This document shows, one piece after another, positions 1 through 11,284 of a DNA stretch of 64,000 bases (positions within the stretch are counted from its first letter, which is position 1; each line of letters begins with the position of its first letter). The stretch lies in NCBI GenBank assembly GCA_024734555.1, contig JANPWX010000029.1, positions 1,371,072 to 1,435,071 on the forward strand, given 5' to 3'. The notes under the pieces are model-generated. The model searched no databases. It saw only the letters and a list, made by a program, of their open reading frames with translations, and was not told the origin of the DNA. The DNA comes from Trochalopteron elliotii. Taxonomy: Eukaryota > Chordata > Aves > Passeriformes > Leiothrichidae. The translations under genes and the position numbers were made by a program.

Positions 1-2117
1 GGGTGTCACACCAGGTCTCTGAGGTTCTTGTTTGAGCACCTTGTGTGTGCAGCTGAGGTACTTACTGAGCATGATGTTTGTCTATTCATTAAGATACATT
101 TAAATGGACTTAATTCTTTGTTATGGGGAGGCAAAAAAAAGATGTTATTAGCAATTTTTATTTTTTCATTTAAAAATTATCTCTGCTTCTGGCCACTTTT
201 GAAAAACAAAAATGCTGCAAATGTAGAAATTTTTATTTTTTAAAAAAAACATTACCTTGGGTTCTGTTAGCACAGATATAATTCTACTTTTCTGAAGGTT
301 TGAGGACTCTGACTGCTTTTGTGAATGAGAACTAATTTGGGCTCACTGCTATAGATCCATGGAACACAGAGACTCTGTCAGTCTGCTCAGCACTGGCAAA
401 TTGTTTGGATTTATTTTAAAACAGTCTGAGGGAAATTCATCCTGTGTCTTAATCAAATGTTTTCAGAATTACATATACATAAAAAACCCACCCCAGAAGA
501 CATGAAGTGAGAACACAAATATTGTACAAAGCATGGTACAAATCAGTTTTTCTCCCACTTTATTTCCTATGGACTGGTAGACATTAGGTGGTTTTCTGCC
601 CTTATTGAGTTCAGGGGCAAAATGATAAATTAATCTTATGGATATATAAAAATAAACAATGTCAAACCCTAGCACAGACTGTTCAGTGACATGGTATTAG
701 CATTTATTCACATAATTATTTCCATTCCCTTTTGTTCATCTGTCACCGATTTTTAAAGTTTCAGGTTTGTTTATTTGACTTGGTGTGTAACTTGTTAAAG
801 CACTCTAACTACTCTTAATATTTTTTGTTTATAGAAGTTTAACTGAAATTGAATTAGTCGTAGTCAAACTAAATATTTATAGCTTGCTGAACCATTGTTA
901 GTGACACTTTCTAGATAAGAGTAAGGAACAATTAGTATATTCTTGCAAAATATTCTGAACTTGATAAAGCCACATTTTCAGAAAGAAAACTGTTTTTTCA
1001 AAGCATGAAACTGTTCTCATCTCACAAATGCTTATTTAGCTACATCTGGTTCCATGTAATTTGAAACTAGGATGAAATCCAGAGAGTGCACTACGTACCA
1101 GAATTTCTGCATGGCTGCTCCTGTGCAGTTAACAAGGTTGGGCAGCTCTGTCTATAATTCATGGCTACTCAGAGGCTATCTTGGGTCTTCAAGCACAGCT
1201 TCGTTGTGCAGAATTCAGATTTAGGGTTGGGTGTGGGAAACACAGCACTCAGTTCTCCTCTGGGCTGCTGTGGTGCTGTGAATAGAGCAGGTTTCATGTT
1301 GCTGATGGAAGAAGTAAACAACTGTAACTAAAGATCTTGATGAGAGTGGCCCTTGGCCTCCAGAGGTGATCTGAGTTGTAAACATGACGTTGTCAGAGGA
1401 TGTTGCGATTAATAACGCTGCCTGCAAAAGAAAAATCTTGTGGCAGAGGAAATCTGAAACAAATAGGATGTGTCAGGATACATATTAAATATGTATTAAA
1501 TGGGCTAATTTCTCATTCCTGTAATTGAAATACTTATGGAGAATCTAATTAACCTTTCAAACGCTGATTCCCGAGTATTTTTGGCATCAAGAGCTATTTC
1601 TTGAGGAAAACATCAGATGCCAGCACCAAAACGTTTTGTTCTCTATTTATTTCATCTATCTCTCTGGAAAAGCTTCAATTAAGTGTCAGAAATTGAATAA
1701 TATGCTGTGCCTTGTGGCTGTGCCCTGACCCAGCAGATTTCATTGCCACACCTTTGCCAAAGAGTCCCGAGGGCCTTTGGCCATTTGGAAGAGAGGAGTG
1801 GGTTGGGCTGTTTCTGGTTTTTTATCTGCTGTTTGCTGTTCTTTGGAGCATCACTAAACTGCAGCAGCTGAGTCAGCCCACTCCAAGCACCCCTGGTCCT
1901 ACAGAGCCCAGGTTCCCTGTGTGTTCCCAGTCCCGTGGGAAGGGAGAAGCACCAGAGCTGGGAATGACCTACCCGTGCTGCAGAGGGGCTTGTAGCTCAC
2001 TTTTTCCTCTCCCCCTTTCACTGTTAGTGAATAGCTATTTATATATGTTTATGTAAGAATTGACAATATTCAATTATTTTTATAAATACATATAGTAATA
2101 TGCATGTATATATTATA
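1..2117. other. Unique AT-rich non-coding sequence, no gene seen
   Basis: I see no gene, RNA gene or recognisable repeat here. Open frames are all under about 115 codons and none resembles a known protein. A somewhat GC-richer patch at about 1700-2010 is open for 114 codons on the plus strand, but its translation is not recognisable and it runs into the AT-rich tandem repeat that follows, so it is probably chance. Confidence 0.6.
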
Positions 2118-2161
2118 TATTATATCAGTATTATATCAGTATTATATCAGTATTATATCAG
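2118..2161. repeat. Tandem 11-mer minisatellite, four perfect copies
   Basis: The unit TATTATATCAG is repeated four times head to tail without a mismatch (2118-2128, 2129-2139, 2140-2150, 2151-2161). It sits inside a longer TA-rich block and joins directly to a pentanucleotide repeat on its right. The perfect copies suggest recent slippage or unequal exchange. An 81-codon open frame crosses the block but is only a by-product of a repeat whose units lack stops in that frame. Confidence 0.9.
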
Positions 2162-2225
2162 TATTATATTATGTTATGTTATGTTACGTTATATTATATT
2201 ATATTATATTATATTATATTATATT
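2162..2225. repeat. Pentanucleotide microsatellite (ATRTT)n
   Basis: Pentamers follow directly after the 11-mer array. From 2166 the order is one ATATT, three ATGTT, one ACGTT and seven ATATT, twelve units in phase. The ATGTT block inside ATATT repeats shows that a variant unit arose and was then itself amplified. The array probably varies in length between individuals. Confidence 0.9.
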
Positions 2226-5200
2226 AGTATTACATGATATACTATATAATATACATATTATAATTAATATACAATATACAAAAAGTTACTTTATCTTGCT
2301 TTTACTTCTATACAATAGAATGCCAGACAGTTGTCAACCAACACAATAAGATGATGAGCTCACATTGTCTGGGTTTCCCTGAGTTTTGGTGGATGATTAT
2401 GGTTTAACGTAGATGGGAAGTCAGGTGAGAGCTGCATTTCAAAATAATTAATTACCATTAAGGTCATGGATAGTCATAAGTGAGTTTAACATACCTCAGG
2501 TTTCCTCCTTGTGCTGTATATAGGAAAAAATAATTTTTAACTGGTTAGAAATGTTCAAATATGTAATTTTAAAATATTGCTACTTTGCAGAACTTAGCAA
2601 CTGAAAAATACTTGATTAGGCCTAAATTTAGTGAGACAAAGCCTCAAATCAAAAGGAAGGAGATTACCAGACCTTCTAGAGAGTTCCATCTGCTTTCACT
2701 ATTGGACTGGGTGCTTTGAGGAGAAAAGCCAACCCTCAGGATCTCTTGGCACTTCAGTGGTTAAATTGTCCCTTTGTATCTTGCAGAACAGTATCAGTCA
2801 TCTTATGTTAAGGGAAAAAAAATGTCTAATCTTTGACAGAAATGAATTACCTCATATGGGACAGCTACATTTTGTCTGATGCTTGTTGTCAGCTTTCACT
2901 GGGAGATGAGGAACTAAGAAATAGATTTCATCAAGTTCTGAGATGGGAGGAAATGAAATCTCAGGAAAGAAAACAAGTTATGCCTCCAAAATGGATTGTA
3001 CAAGCAAAAAGATCTATCAGGTGAAAACTGAATGTTAAAATAATTTGCCCAGAGATGACTTATGCAGTGCTGGAGAGACAGAAAAAGGTGAAGGGCCCTA
3101 ATATTCCTAGTTTATCAAAGGCCTGTTTAAGTCATCTGAGTTTGCTGCTTGTCATTTTTTGCTGTCCTTGTCCTGTTGTGGTTTGGTTTTGTTTTTAATC
3201 CCCGGTAGGTATTGGCTGATGCTACACTTTATAAAGCTCCAGTGAGTTTCCTGTTCACTTCTCCCACCAATCTAAATAAATTTAATGATTATGATGTAGT
3301 ATATCCAGCTTTGCATGTAGTTTGACTCTGATGATCTCTTTTCAGAAGAGCATTTCCTCTGTCACTAAGAAAGGGAAACTTGGAATCTGTCTCCTGGCAG
3401 ATCAATAGTTCAGGTGCACTGAGATGTGGTCTTTTTCCAGAACTCATTTTAGGTGGAGTGGAAAAACAGAAAAAATGGACAGGTCTCTGCTAATTTGTTC
3501 TGATCCAAAAATGTCAGTTTACAGAAGCTTTTTCATTACCTTCCTGCCATTGTCTCTTCTCCTAGTAATAATTTCCATTCTTTCAGTCACAAGGCCAGGC
3601 AAATGTAATTAAACAAAAAAAACCTAAACTGATTTATTAAGATTAAAAAAATTATTATAATTGCACAGTCTGCATTTAGTTTTTATTTTTCTGCTTCACT
3701 TCACCACTTCTTGATAAAGTGTTTTTGGCTCTTCTGTGACCTCTGAAAAATGGATCAAAATGGAGACTGGGACTTGATTCACAGAACTTGTTTATACATT
3801 ATCCCAGTTCAACAAATACCAGATCTGTGAATAAAATGTAGCACTTCTGTGACTGAGGCTCTCTCTTCTTAAATGTGAATTATATTCTATAAGGCAAAGC
3901 CGGAGTTAAAAACATCAAAAGAAATTAATGCTTGTACATTTTTCAAAACATGTCATTCTAACACCCAGTAAATAAGATGGGGTTTTTTTGAAAATTGTAG
4001 TCTCTCCCCAAAACATAAAACAAGTTCTAAACTGAACAGAACTGTTGTTCTTGTATGGCTGGTTTATTTGTTTTTCTATCAGGTGTGAAGTTTGTACTCT
4101 AAATGAAAAAAGAAGCCTGGTAAGAGATATAGACTGGAGTTATGTGGAATTGATGTGAATTACAGTTCAGGGGTTTTTGTTTCTTAGGTTCTGAACATAA
4201 ATCCAAAATTATAACTAATACTCATTTACTGTTTTGTTGCTTTTATTTTGCTAAAAGTGGGTTTGATATCACAGTAGTTATTTTCTGCTCAAATTATGTC
4301 ACACTTAGATAAAATGCACATACTCAGGAAGTTAATTTTTCTCTCTGCTAAAACAGGATTGGAGTCCTTGAATGACCTTGGTGTTTTCAGTCAGCTGGTC
4401 ACAGAGGGATAAAAGCATGGATAACATTAGTAGTTGTCCTGGTTTACTGACTGTTCTCTTCCCTGAAGGGAGCAGGTGCTTCTGGCTGAAATGTCAGAGT
4501 AGAAGTGAGTGGCTAAAATTGCTACATTTTTGCTTTTTACTTGCAAACAATTTTCAGGATTATTGCTCATCAAGACAGAAGTAATTTGGATTTATTTGTA
4601 GGCTAAGAAAAGCAAATAAGACTGTTTCCACCAAGATTGTCAGATACTAAAACAAAAAATAGAAGTTACATAATAGTTGGCGTTTTTTAAGTGTAACTAC
4701 CACTGCAGGAAAAAGTCATCATTTAAAATAATTGATGCATAACTCCTAAAATGTAAGTCAGAGTCATTCATGTTGAAACCAGTGCCGTGCTTGCATCCAG
4801 GTGAACTATACTGTAAACCAGCTTTGTGTTGTATTCAGATCCTGCTATCAGATGGGTGTTTTGGTGCTGTTAATATCTGGCTTGTTTTAGGAAGACCTGC
4901 AGAGTATTTGAGGTTCTTGGTCGTGTTGTAATGGGGCATTGATCCTTATTGCACCTGAAAATATTGATCTTGAGAAGAGGTTCTCTCAGTCCAGCCTGTG
5001 GAAGAAGCAATTTCTCATTGTCATAGTTGGCTACTCCTGTCCATTAGGGCACAAAAAATACAAGAAATAAAGAGCTTTGGACTGTACACAGTCCTGTGAT
5101 TGCTGCAGTTAATGGAGATTGTTCTGGTTTACTTTGTTTTTCCATCTTGCCTCTTGGGTCATTTAGGGTTTGAGAAGTTTTTTTTTTCATGTTTCTGTGG

Positions 5201-8200
5201 TGAGCATTCTCTTGTCTGTGTAGGTAGGCACGTTCACCTCCTGACGCTTTATGGGTGTTTCATTATCTGATGTTCACTGTCTTTTCACACTCTCAACACC
5301 TGGCAGACACACCTTGTAATAGGAAGGAGTAGTGTAAAGGATATGTTTGAATCTGCACTTGTTTGGCCTCCTGCTTGTGCCCTGTCATTGACAAGCAATT
5401 ATACCTGTGCAGCTGCTGCAATATCCCCAGGGCATAAAATCTGATTGAGCTGTTCTTCTCTTTCTCTACATAAATACAACAAATGTAATAAATACCAAAT
5501 ATTCTTACCACAGAAGTTTTCACAAGTGGCAGGGCCCGTAGAAAGTGCTAAAGAGCTCAGACTGGGGACGATTAGCAGAGAATGTGGATGGGTGGTTCCA
5601 GTTCTGCTCTCTGAGCTCTGTGTACCCCAAACAGTGAATTGCTGCTGACTGCAGGAACTGTGATACTGCAGTAGCTGCAGAAAACACTCCTTCAGGCAGT
5701 GTCTGGTGCTGTGAGAAATGCTGGTAAGTGACGGAGTAAATTAAAAGGATTTTATTTTTGAAACCACTATAGAGTACGTCCTTGACAAATTTAGCCATTA
5801 GCAGATGACATCTGTAAAATCTGATGGGGTAATATCCGTGCCCAGTTTGCAACTGTTTAGGAAGAGTGGGCTGAAAGCCACCAAACTGTTTGTTAGGTTC
5901 CTCCAACTGCCAGGCAGCTGAGGAGAAAACCAAGGGAAAGGGATTCTGATACTCATCAAGTGAGAGGAATGCCAAATGAAATAGTGAGAGCTGAATGAAC
6001 TGCAGACTCTGAAACTAAAATGTTGAGTAGCTCAAGTGTTTGAAATGAGTAAAAAAAACTTGGGTGTTTTGATAACACTCATGGAGGAGACCCTGTAATT
6101 AATGTAGTTACTCTGAGCAGCTCTTGTAACTCAAGCTAGCACATGGATACAATGTGGGTTTTCTGTGTTGCATATGGAATATTTGTCCATATTACTCACA
6201 CTGCAACTCTGAATAAGAATTCGAGGGTTGCTCTGCATGTCTGCATAACAAGACTCTCACAGGCCCCTGTATTTAAAGGCAGAATTATTATTTTAAGCCA
6301 GTCTGGAAGACTGAAATCCATAAAAGCCATTAGACTGATTATCATCCTGTAACACTGTCAAAAATCATGTTAATTGGTGAGCGCAAGCCATCCTCTGCTA
6401 ACAGCTTTTCTCTTTAATTGAATTTTTGCCAAATTGGTGTCACTGAGACTCTCTAATGGACATTTTTGCTCCTAGGGTGTTTTTTGCTTAGATGTATGGA
6501 GTGGGACTGTGGTTTTTTGTGCATTATTTTCCTGCTTCACAAAGACTGAAAGTTTTCAAGTTATTAGCATGGCTGCTGGTAGCAGTTGAGAAACAGATAC
6601 CCAGAAATTTGTCATGAATGGTATTACTTGATGTCAATATCTCCTAGTGTCTGGATGCCCTTTGTTGTTTCATCCCACTGGCTTCTTCCCATTTATTTTA
6701 TTTTTTTTCTTTTATTTTGTATTTTGGGGCAGAGATGGGTGAGGAAGGTAATCAGTTGCCCAGCTGTACCTCCCTTCTCTGCAACTAAAAGAGGTCCTAC
6801 TCAGGAAAACATCTCATAATCCTTAGATCAAATTTGCTCTCTCCAGCTGATGGGTTTTGTTTGTTTGCTGCTTTGTGTGAGGGTTTTTGCTTTTTTTTTT
6901 TCTTTGTTTGATTTTTTGGTTGTTTTTTTTAAGTGGGTTATCCTATCAACTGCTTTGATCTGAACCTTTTGCAGGTAGATCCCAAAGGCATAGATTTTGG
7001 GATAGCTGGAGCACATTCTGTCACAACTTTCATTATCAAGTTATTTTCCCCATCTTTGAAGGGTCTTTGGCCATGCTTTTGAGAATTGATTTACTTCCTG
7101 GGTCGTTTGTTCTATGATCTGGATGTACAGCATCTCCCTGTCTGTGGTTCATACCCTTGCTTGGAAATGCTGTTATCTAATACAACTTTTTGCTTCTAAT
7201 ATGAACAAAAAAGGAGGATCTCTCTGGAATACTTTGTATTTTCCTTAATTTCTGCCAGATTTTCCTAAAAGCCTCTGGAAATCATTACTTTCACTGGATG
7301 GATTTACTGTGTAGATCAATCCCATTGGACACAGGTAGCTCTTGCTTTTGTTTGTTTGTTGGTTCATTCATATAAATTCCAGAAGTGGGAATTGATTACC
7401 CCTTCAGGACAGATTACATATGAATGTGGAGGGACAATTAATGGTTATAGTGGTAAATGTCTGCCATTTTAATTTCAGTACTTGCAAAAAAACCCTCCAA
7501 TATCTAGGGATGTATGGCCTGGACAAAAGTATGCTCTCGGATAAAGATGTGGAAATTATTTATGTTGGTGTTTCAGTCCTTTGCTTGAAACAGATACAGA
7601 GAAAGAAGTACACAGAAAAACTTGAAATTTATTCTGTTTTTATTTTACAGGATATGTAGGTATTTCATTTTTCTTATTGTGAATCAGATATAGTTAGAGA
7701 ATAATTATTTTGTCAAATTTTATAATTTTTTTTCTTTTCTGGTCCATGTCAATGCCTCTAGCTATAGACTTTTGAGCTAGAAGTGATATCATGTGACCTC
7801 ACGTAGTAAATCCTGCATATCTTTTAAAACTGGGGATAGAGTATCTTTAAACAGGACCAGACCAATCTAACATTAATTTTAATATCTTTCAGTTAGTTTA
7901 ATTATAGTGAAACCCAGCTCTATGCTATTGCAAATTGTCCCTTTTCAGATTCTCTGTAAATTAGGTGTGGGTTTTTTTTTTTATTCTACTGGTTTCAGTA
8001 TCCCTAATTTTTTTTTTTTTTCCTGAGAGAAAGAGTACCCATAGGTGCTTTCTGAAACGAAAAATAAAATAACAACTTTGGGAAGTTTCTGAAAAAAAAA
8101 ATTTATTTCATACCTGTTTAAATAAATAAATGCCGCCACATGGCTTTTATTAAAGTTCTCTCTGTAGCTGCAATGTGTTCATCATACAGGTGCTGATGCA

Positions 8201-8776
8201 CGAAAACAGTGTTGATTTGTCCTCTTTGTTGCTTTTTTAAGGTGATGACCTGCTAAATGCTTTCCTTGCTGATAACAATGTTTTCTTGCAGAGTTTAGTG
8301 GGATGTAAATGCTGTTGTACCCACTGCTGGTACCATCTTTATGGTAACCTGGCATTTGTATGAGGGGTGCCTGTGCACGGCAAATAAGGCCACACTTCTG
8401 AATGTGAAATAAGGTGGTTGGATTCCTATTGTTGACTAAATGTGTGTGTTTATTATATATATGAATAACAAAGCAGAAAATATCATTTCTTCCTCTTACC
8501 AAGTACTTCAGGACGGAAAAATACCAATTCCTGTAGAAAACTCTGTATTCATTTGGGATAAGACACACAGAAAACGTTTGACTTAATGGAAAGTCTGTGA
8601 AACTGCCTAAAAAGGCTTTGAAATGTCTTTTTAGACCCTATGCATTTTTTTCTGAAGTTGTTTTTAAGACTAAAAAGTACATTCAACTATCCAAGCTAAT
8701 GTAATGCCAACTTTTACACTATTTTTGGTGCAAACTAGCTAATTATTTATCAGAAGAGTTAAAATAGCTCCTATCT
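2226..8776. other. Unique AT-rich non-coding sequence, no gene seen
   Basis: No gene or recognisable transposon was found. Poly-T and TTTG-rich tracts are scattered (for example near 6890-6930, 7345-7360 and 7970-8025). The longest open frame in the whole window lies here (5520-5975, minus, 151 codons), but it opens with TTG and its first ATG is only about 92 codons before the stop. A second one (8182-8568, minus, 128 codons) is equally unrecognisable. In AT-rich DNA of this size I would expect about one such run by chance. Confidence 0.55.
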
Positions 8777-8818
8777 ATTCATTTTAGTTCAGTCTTTAAG
8801 AGACTGAGCTAAATGAAT
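8777..8818. repeat. Near-perfect inverted repeat (hairpin), 18-bp stem
   Basis: The left arm 8777-8795 and right arm 8801-8818 are complementary over 18 pairs, with one extra T bulged in the left arm and one G-T type mismatch. The loop is only five bases (TTAAG, 8796-8800). The loop is too small and the stem too short for a typical pre-microRNA. It could be a palindrome that extrudes as a cruciform, or a remnant of a small inverted-repeat transposon. No other copy was noticed in the window. Confidence 0.6.
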
Positions 8819-9460
8819 GAAATGAAACAGTTGGTGTATCATGCTACTTTCTTTAAGCATTTCCTGATTTTGATTTAATTATATCATTAAGCAATGATTT
8901 TCATTATCATGATGAAAAAATATAAATATTGTAAGTTCTACTAACTGTTCTACAAGTATAATTTTACTGTGTGACAAGCTGGTGTTTTGTAACAAGAAGG
9001 AATTTGTGTTTATTGTAGTAAATAAGAACATTTCCAAAGAGCAAGGGAGCCGTGCTGTGTTAGTGAAAGTTGCACCAGTGTCACTTAGCCAGTCCTGAAG
9101 GAACTGTGAACAAGTTCAGAGATTCAGAGCAGCTGCATCAAACAAACTGCTCCAAGTCATTGACCCCCTGCTGCACAAATAGGTGTCAAACCTAACACTT
9201 AAAACGTGCTGGGTACAACTAGTGACAGAACCAAACTGTGCATAGGAGGTGATGGAATTGTATCTTTTACTGCCTGTTGGTGTGTGTTGTTTCAGTTGCT
9301 GATACACACTTAAATATTCTCTTTTAGTCTTGTCTTATCTTTGTTACTCCTCAGCCACTTTTGTCAAGCTGCAGATCTGCTTTTCTTTAACTGGTTATTG
9401 GTGAGGTTTCTGTGGCCAGTGCTGGGTCTGTGCCACGTTTCCTGTGGTCCCCTGCCCTGA

Positions 9461-9860
9461 TGCCTTGGGGAGGCTGACCTGAAACAGAGACTGCACAGAG
9501 CTGGAGAATAAAGTAGATATTTATTGAAAGGCCTCTAGGATACACCTTGGGCAGGACAGGGTCTGACCAGGGCTACACCCAAATTGGACCCAAAATGGCC
9601 ACAAAATGGCTGGCCTGTCACAAGGTCTCAGACTTTTAGAAGTTTTGGTCCATCTGCATATTGGGGTTTAATTGTCCAATTACAGCTTCATGTTGTGAGG
9701 TCCCATCATTCTTGTTCCTCCCTTCAGCCCACCCTTGTTTGTGCTTTTAGGCCTGAAAGCTGTTCTTGGTCTTCAGCAGGAAAAGGATTTGTTTTGTCTC
9801 CCTGCTCTGTGCAGAGCTGAGTGACATTGAATGTGAGGCTCAGAACTGTACCCCTGGGCA
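9461..9860 (-). mobile_element. Solo LTR of an endogenous retrovirus, family 1 copy A
   Basis: This stretch matches 14562-14959 in reverse complement at about 90% by eye over roughly 400 bp. Read on the minus strand it begins TGCCCAGG and ends CCAAGGCA, so it has TG...CA retroviral termini with a short inverted TGCC/GGCA. The poly(A) signal AATAAA is intact (plus 9520-9525 as TTTATT), followed by a conserved stretch as expected for the R/U5 end. The TATA box seen in the sister copy is changed to TCTAAAA (9634-9640), so this promoter is probably weakened. No gag, pol or env lies beside it, so it is best read as a solo LTR left by LTR-LTR recombination. I found no clear target-site duplication. 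The element class (probably ERVL or gamma-like, from the long TATA to poly(A) distance) is an inference. Confidence 0.8.
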
Positions 9861-10537
9861 GCACAGAATGTGAAAAACATGAAAGCTCAAACTTAAGGCA
9901 TCAGCAGCAATGGTATCATAAAGGAGGTATATTTACATCTGTTAGAGTTGTGTGCTTGGAGGTTTTTTCATCAATCTGGTAACAATAGCATGAATGATTT
10001 CTTTAAAGACCTCTAAGAAAAATTGGTTTTGCGGAACTTTCCAGCAGCTCTGAGTGTCCCTCAACTTTTATCACTACAAAAGATTTGCAAGTCCACTGGC
10101 AACTAAAATTATACAAAAAAATATTTTTGAATGCACCTACTATTGGCAGACTTTTGACTGTTTTACAGGTAGTGTTTTGTGAATGCCTTCTATTAAGCAA
10201 CTACCTGTGTTCAATAGCAAAAGAGATTTTGAATGTTTCACAGCAGGTGAAATGATTTAACCTGGAGCAGAGTAATTGCTTTTCTTAAAAAGGGCACACA
10301 CCTTTCCTGTGGACTTTTTTGCCAAATATAATTATGGCTATTAAAATGCAAAGCAATTATTAATTTTTTTTTAAAACAAAATTACATTCCTGAAATATTC
10401 AGCTAAAAGAACAAAGTGATTCTTTTGAGTGCAATAATTCAATCCCCAGCGTTTAAATGGCATTGACACTCAAGAAAAAGGCAAAGCTGAATGTGTATGG
10501 TTGTAACTGTTTTTTTCCACTAATCACTTTTACGTTA
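9861..10537. other. Unique sequence, no gene seen
   Basis: This lies between LTR copy A and the exon-like segment. It is AT-rich with no recognised repeat. If the segment at 10538-10665 is a real terminal exon on the minus strand, the right-hand part would be its 3' untranslated region; I see only weak poly(A)-like signals there. Confidence 0.45.
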
Positions 10538-10665
10538 TCAAGCAGCTGAAGAAGACTTAATTGGAGTCCCTTCAAAAAACAATTGTTCTGCCTTGCTTGC
10601 CACTGCTGTCCCTCCATCTGCAAGAGGGCCCTGAGCAATCACTTTCACGACCTGAACATTTTCTT
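10538..10665 (-). other. Exon-like open segment, possible terminal coding exon, unrecognised
   Basis: On the minus strand an open frame of about 41 codons runs from a possible splice acceptor (pyrimidine-rich stretch ending GCAAG at about 10670-10666) to TGA at 10540-10538, immediately followed by TAA. The codons are mostly of coding-like type (many start with G and carry mixed third bases), and the translated end is rich in small residues, reading KAEQLFFEGTPIKSSSAA at the C-terminus. The intron phase would be 1. The open frame continues leftwards on the minus strand to 10741, but the first codon there is TTG, so no ATG start is visible. I do not recognise the protein. No partner exon was identified to the right. 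It may equally be chance or a decayed retrocopy. Confidence 0.25.
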
Positions 10666-10833
10666 CTTGCACACACAGGCAAAACAAGAAGTAGCACTGA
10701 AGTCTGTTAGCATTTATGGAGACATTTGTCACCAGAGACAACTTGGAGGGTGCTGTAACTTTGAAATGCAGCCTGCTGGGAAATTACAAACTGGGCAAAC
10801 CCCAACTTGGCCAGGATTTTCAGCAAAAACACT

Positions 10834-11284
10834 TGTAGTGGTTTGAAAGCAAAACCAGTGAGAGACTCCAAGTCAGAAATATAATTTAATAGAAATAAAA
10901 TAATAAATAACACAAAAGACCACTGACAGAGTCAGAATACAACCTGAGCAGGAGGGTGGAAGCAGTCCAGATGAAGTGGTCTTCCTGAAGCAGTGATCCC
11001 ATACCTCTTGTCCTCTGGAAATACAGAGGTAAGGGCTGCTTGTACTGTCCCAAATCCCAGATTATATCCAGGTGGGAATGTTTGGCTCCTCCCCCTGGGT
11101 GGAGCATCTCACAATGGTCTGATATCATCCTGTGAGTCCTGCAGTGGGTCCTTGATGGCCCATTAAACAGAGATAGCTCCTGGAGGGATTACCTGAGTCA
11201 TGGGCAAGGCATTGATGGGCCATTAACAGGAGATAGCCCAGGGGGAGGGGGCCTGGGAAAACACTGCCCCACCTGGTTCCAACA
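10834..11284 (-). mobile_element. Solo LTR of an endogenous retrovirus, family 2
   Basis: On the minus strand the element starts TGTTGGAACC and ends CCACTACA, giving TG...CA ends over about 451 bp. It has a TATA-like GATATAAT (plus 11057-11070 in reverse) and an ATTAAA poly(A) signal (plus 10885-10890 in reverse), in the order expected for U3-R-U5. The sequence is GC-richer than its surroundings, typical of a younger insertion in AT-rich DNA. It is unrelated to the LTR family on either side. No internal retroviral genes and no clear target-site duplication were seen. I recognise the pattern as one widespread in songbird genomes but cannot name the family with certainty. An 80-codon minus frame at 10886-11128 is only an open stretch in the LTR. 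Confidence 0.75.

Noticed and set aside
2104..2349. 81-codon open frame rich in Ile/Tyr/Leu
   Set aside because: It lies in the TA-rich tandem repeats and only reflects their unit sequence.
5520..5975. Longest open frame in the window (151 codons, minus)
   Set aside because: It opens with TTG; the first ATG is about 60 codons in. The peptide is not recognised, and about one stop-free run of this size is expected in 64 kb of AT-rich DNA.
9584..9820. 78-codon plus frame, similar to a 90-codon minus frame at 14601-14873
   Set aside because: The similarity comes from the two copies of the same LTR, read antisense to the element; it is not a conserved protein.
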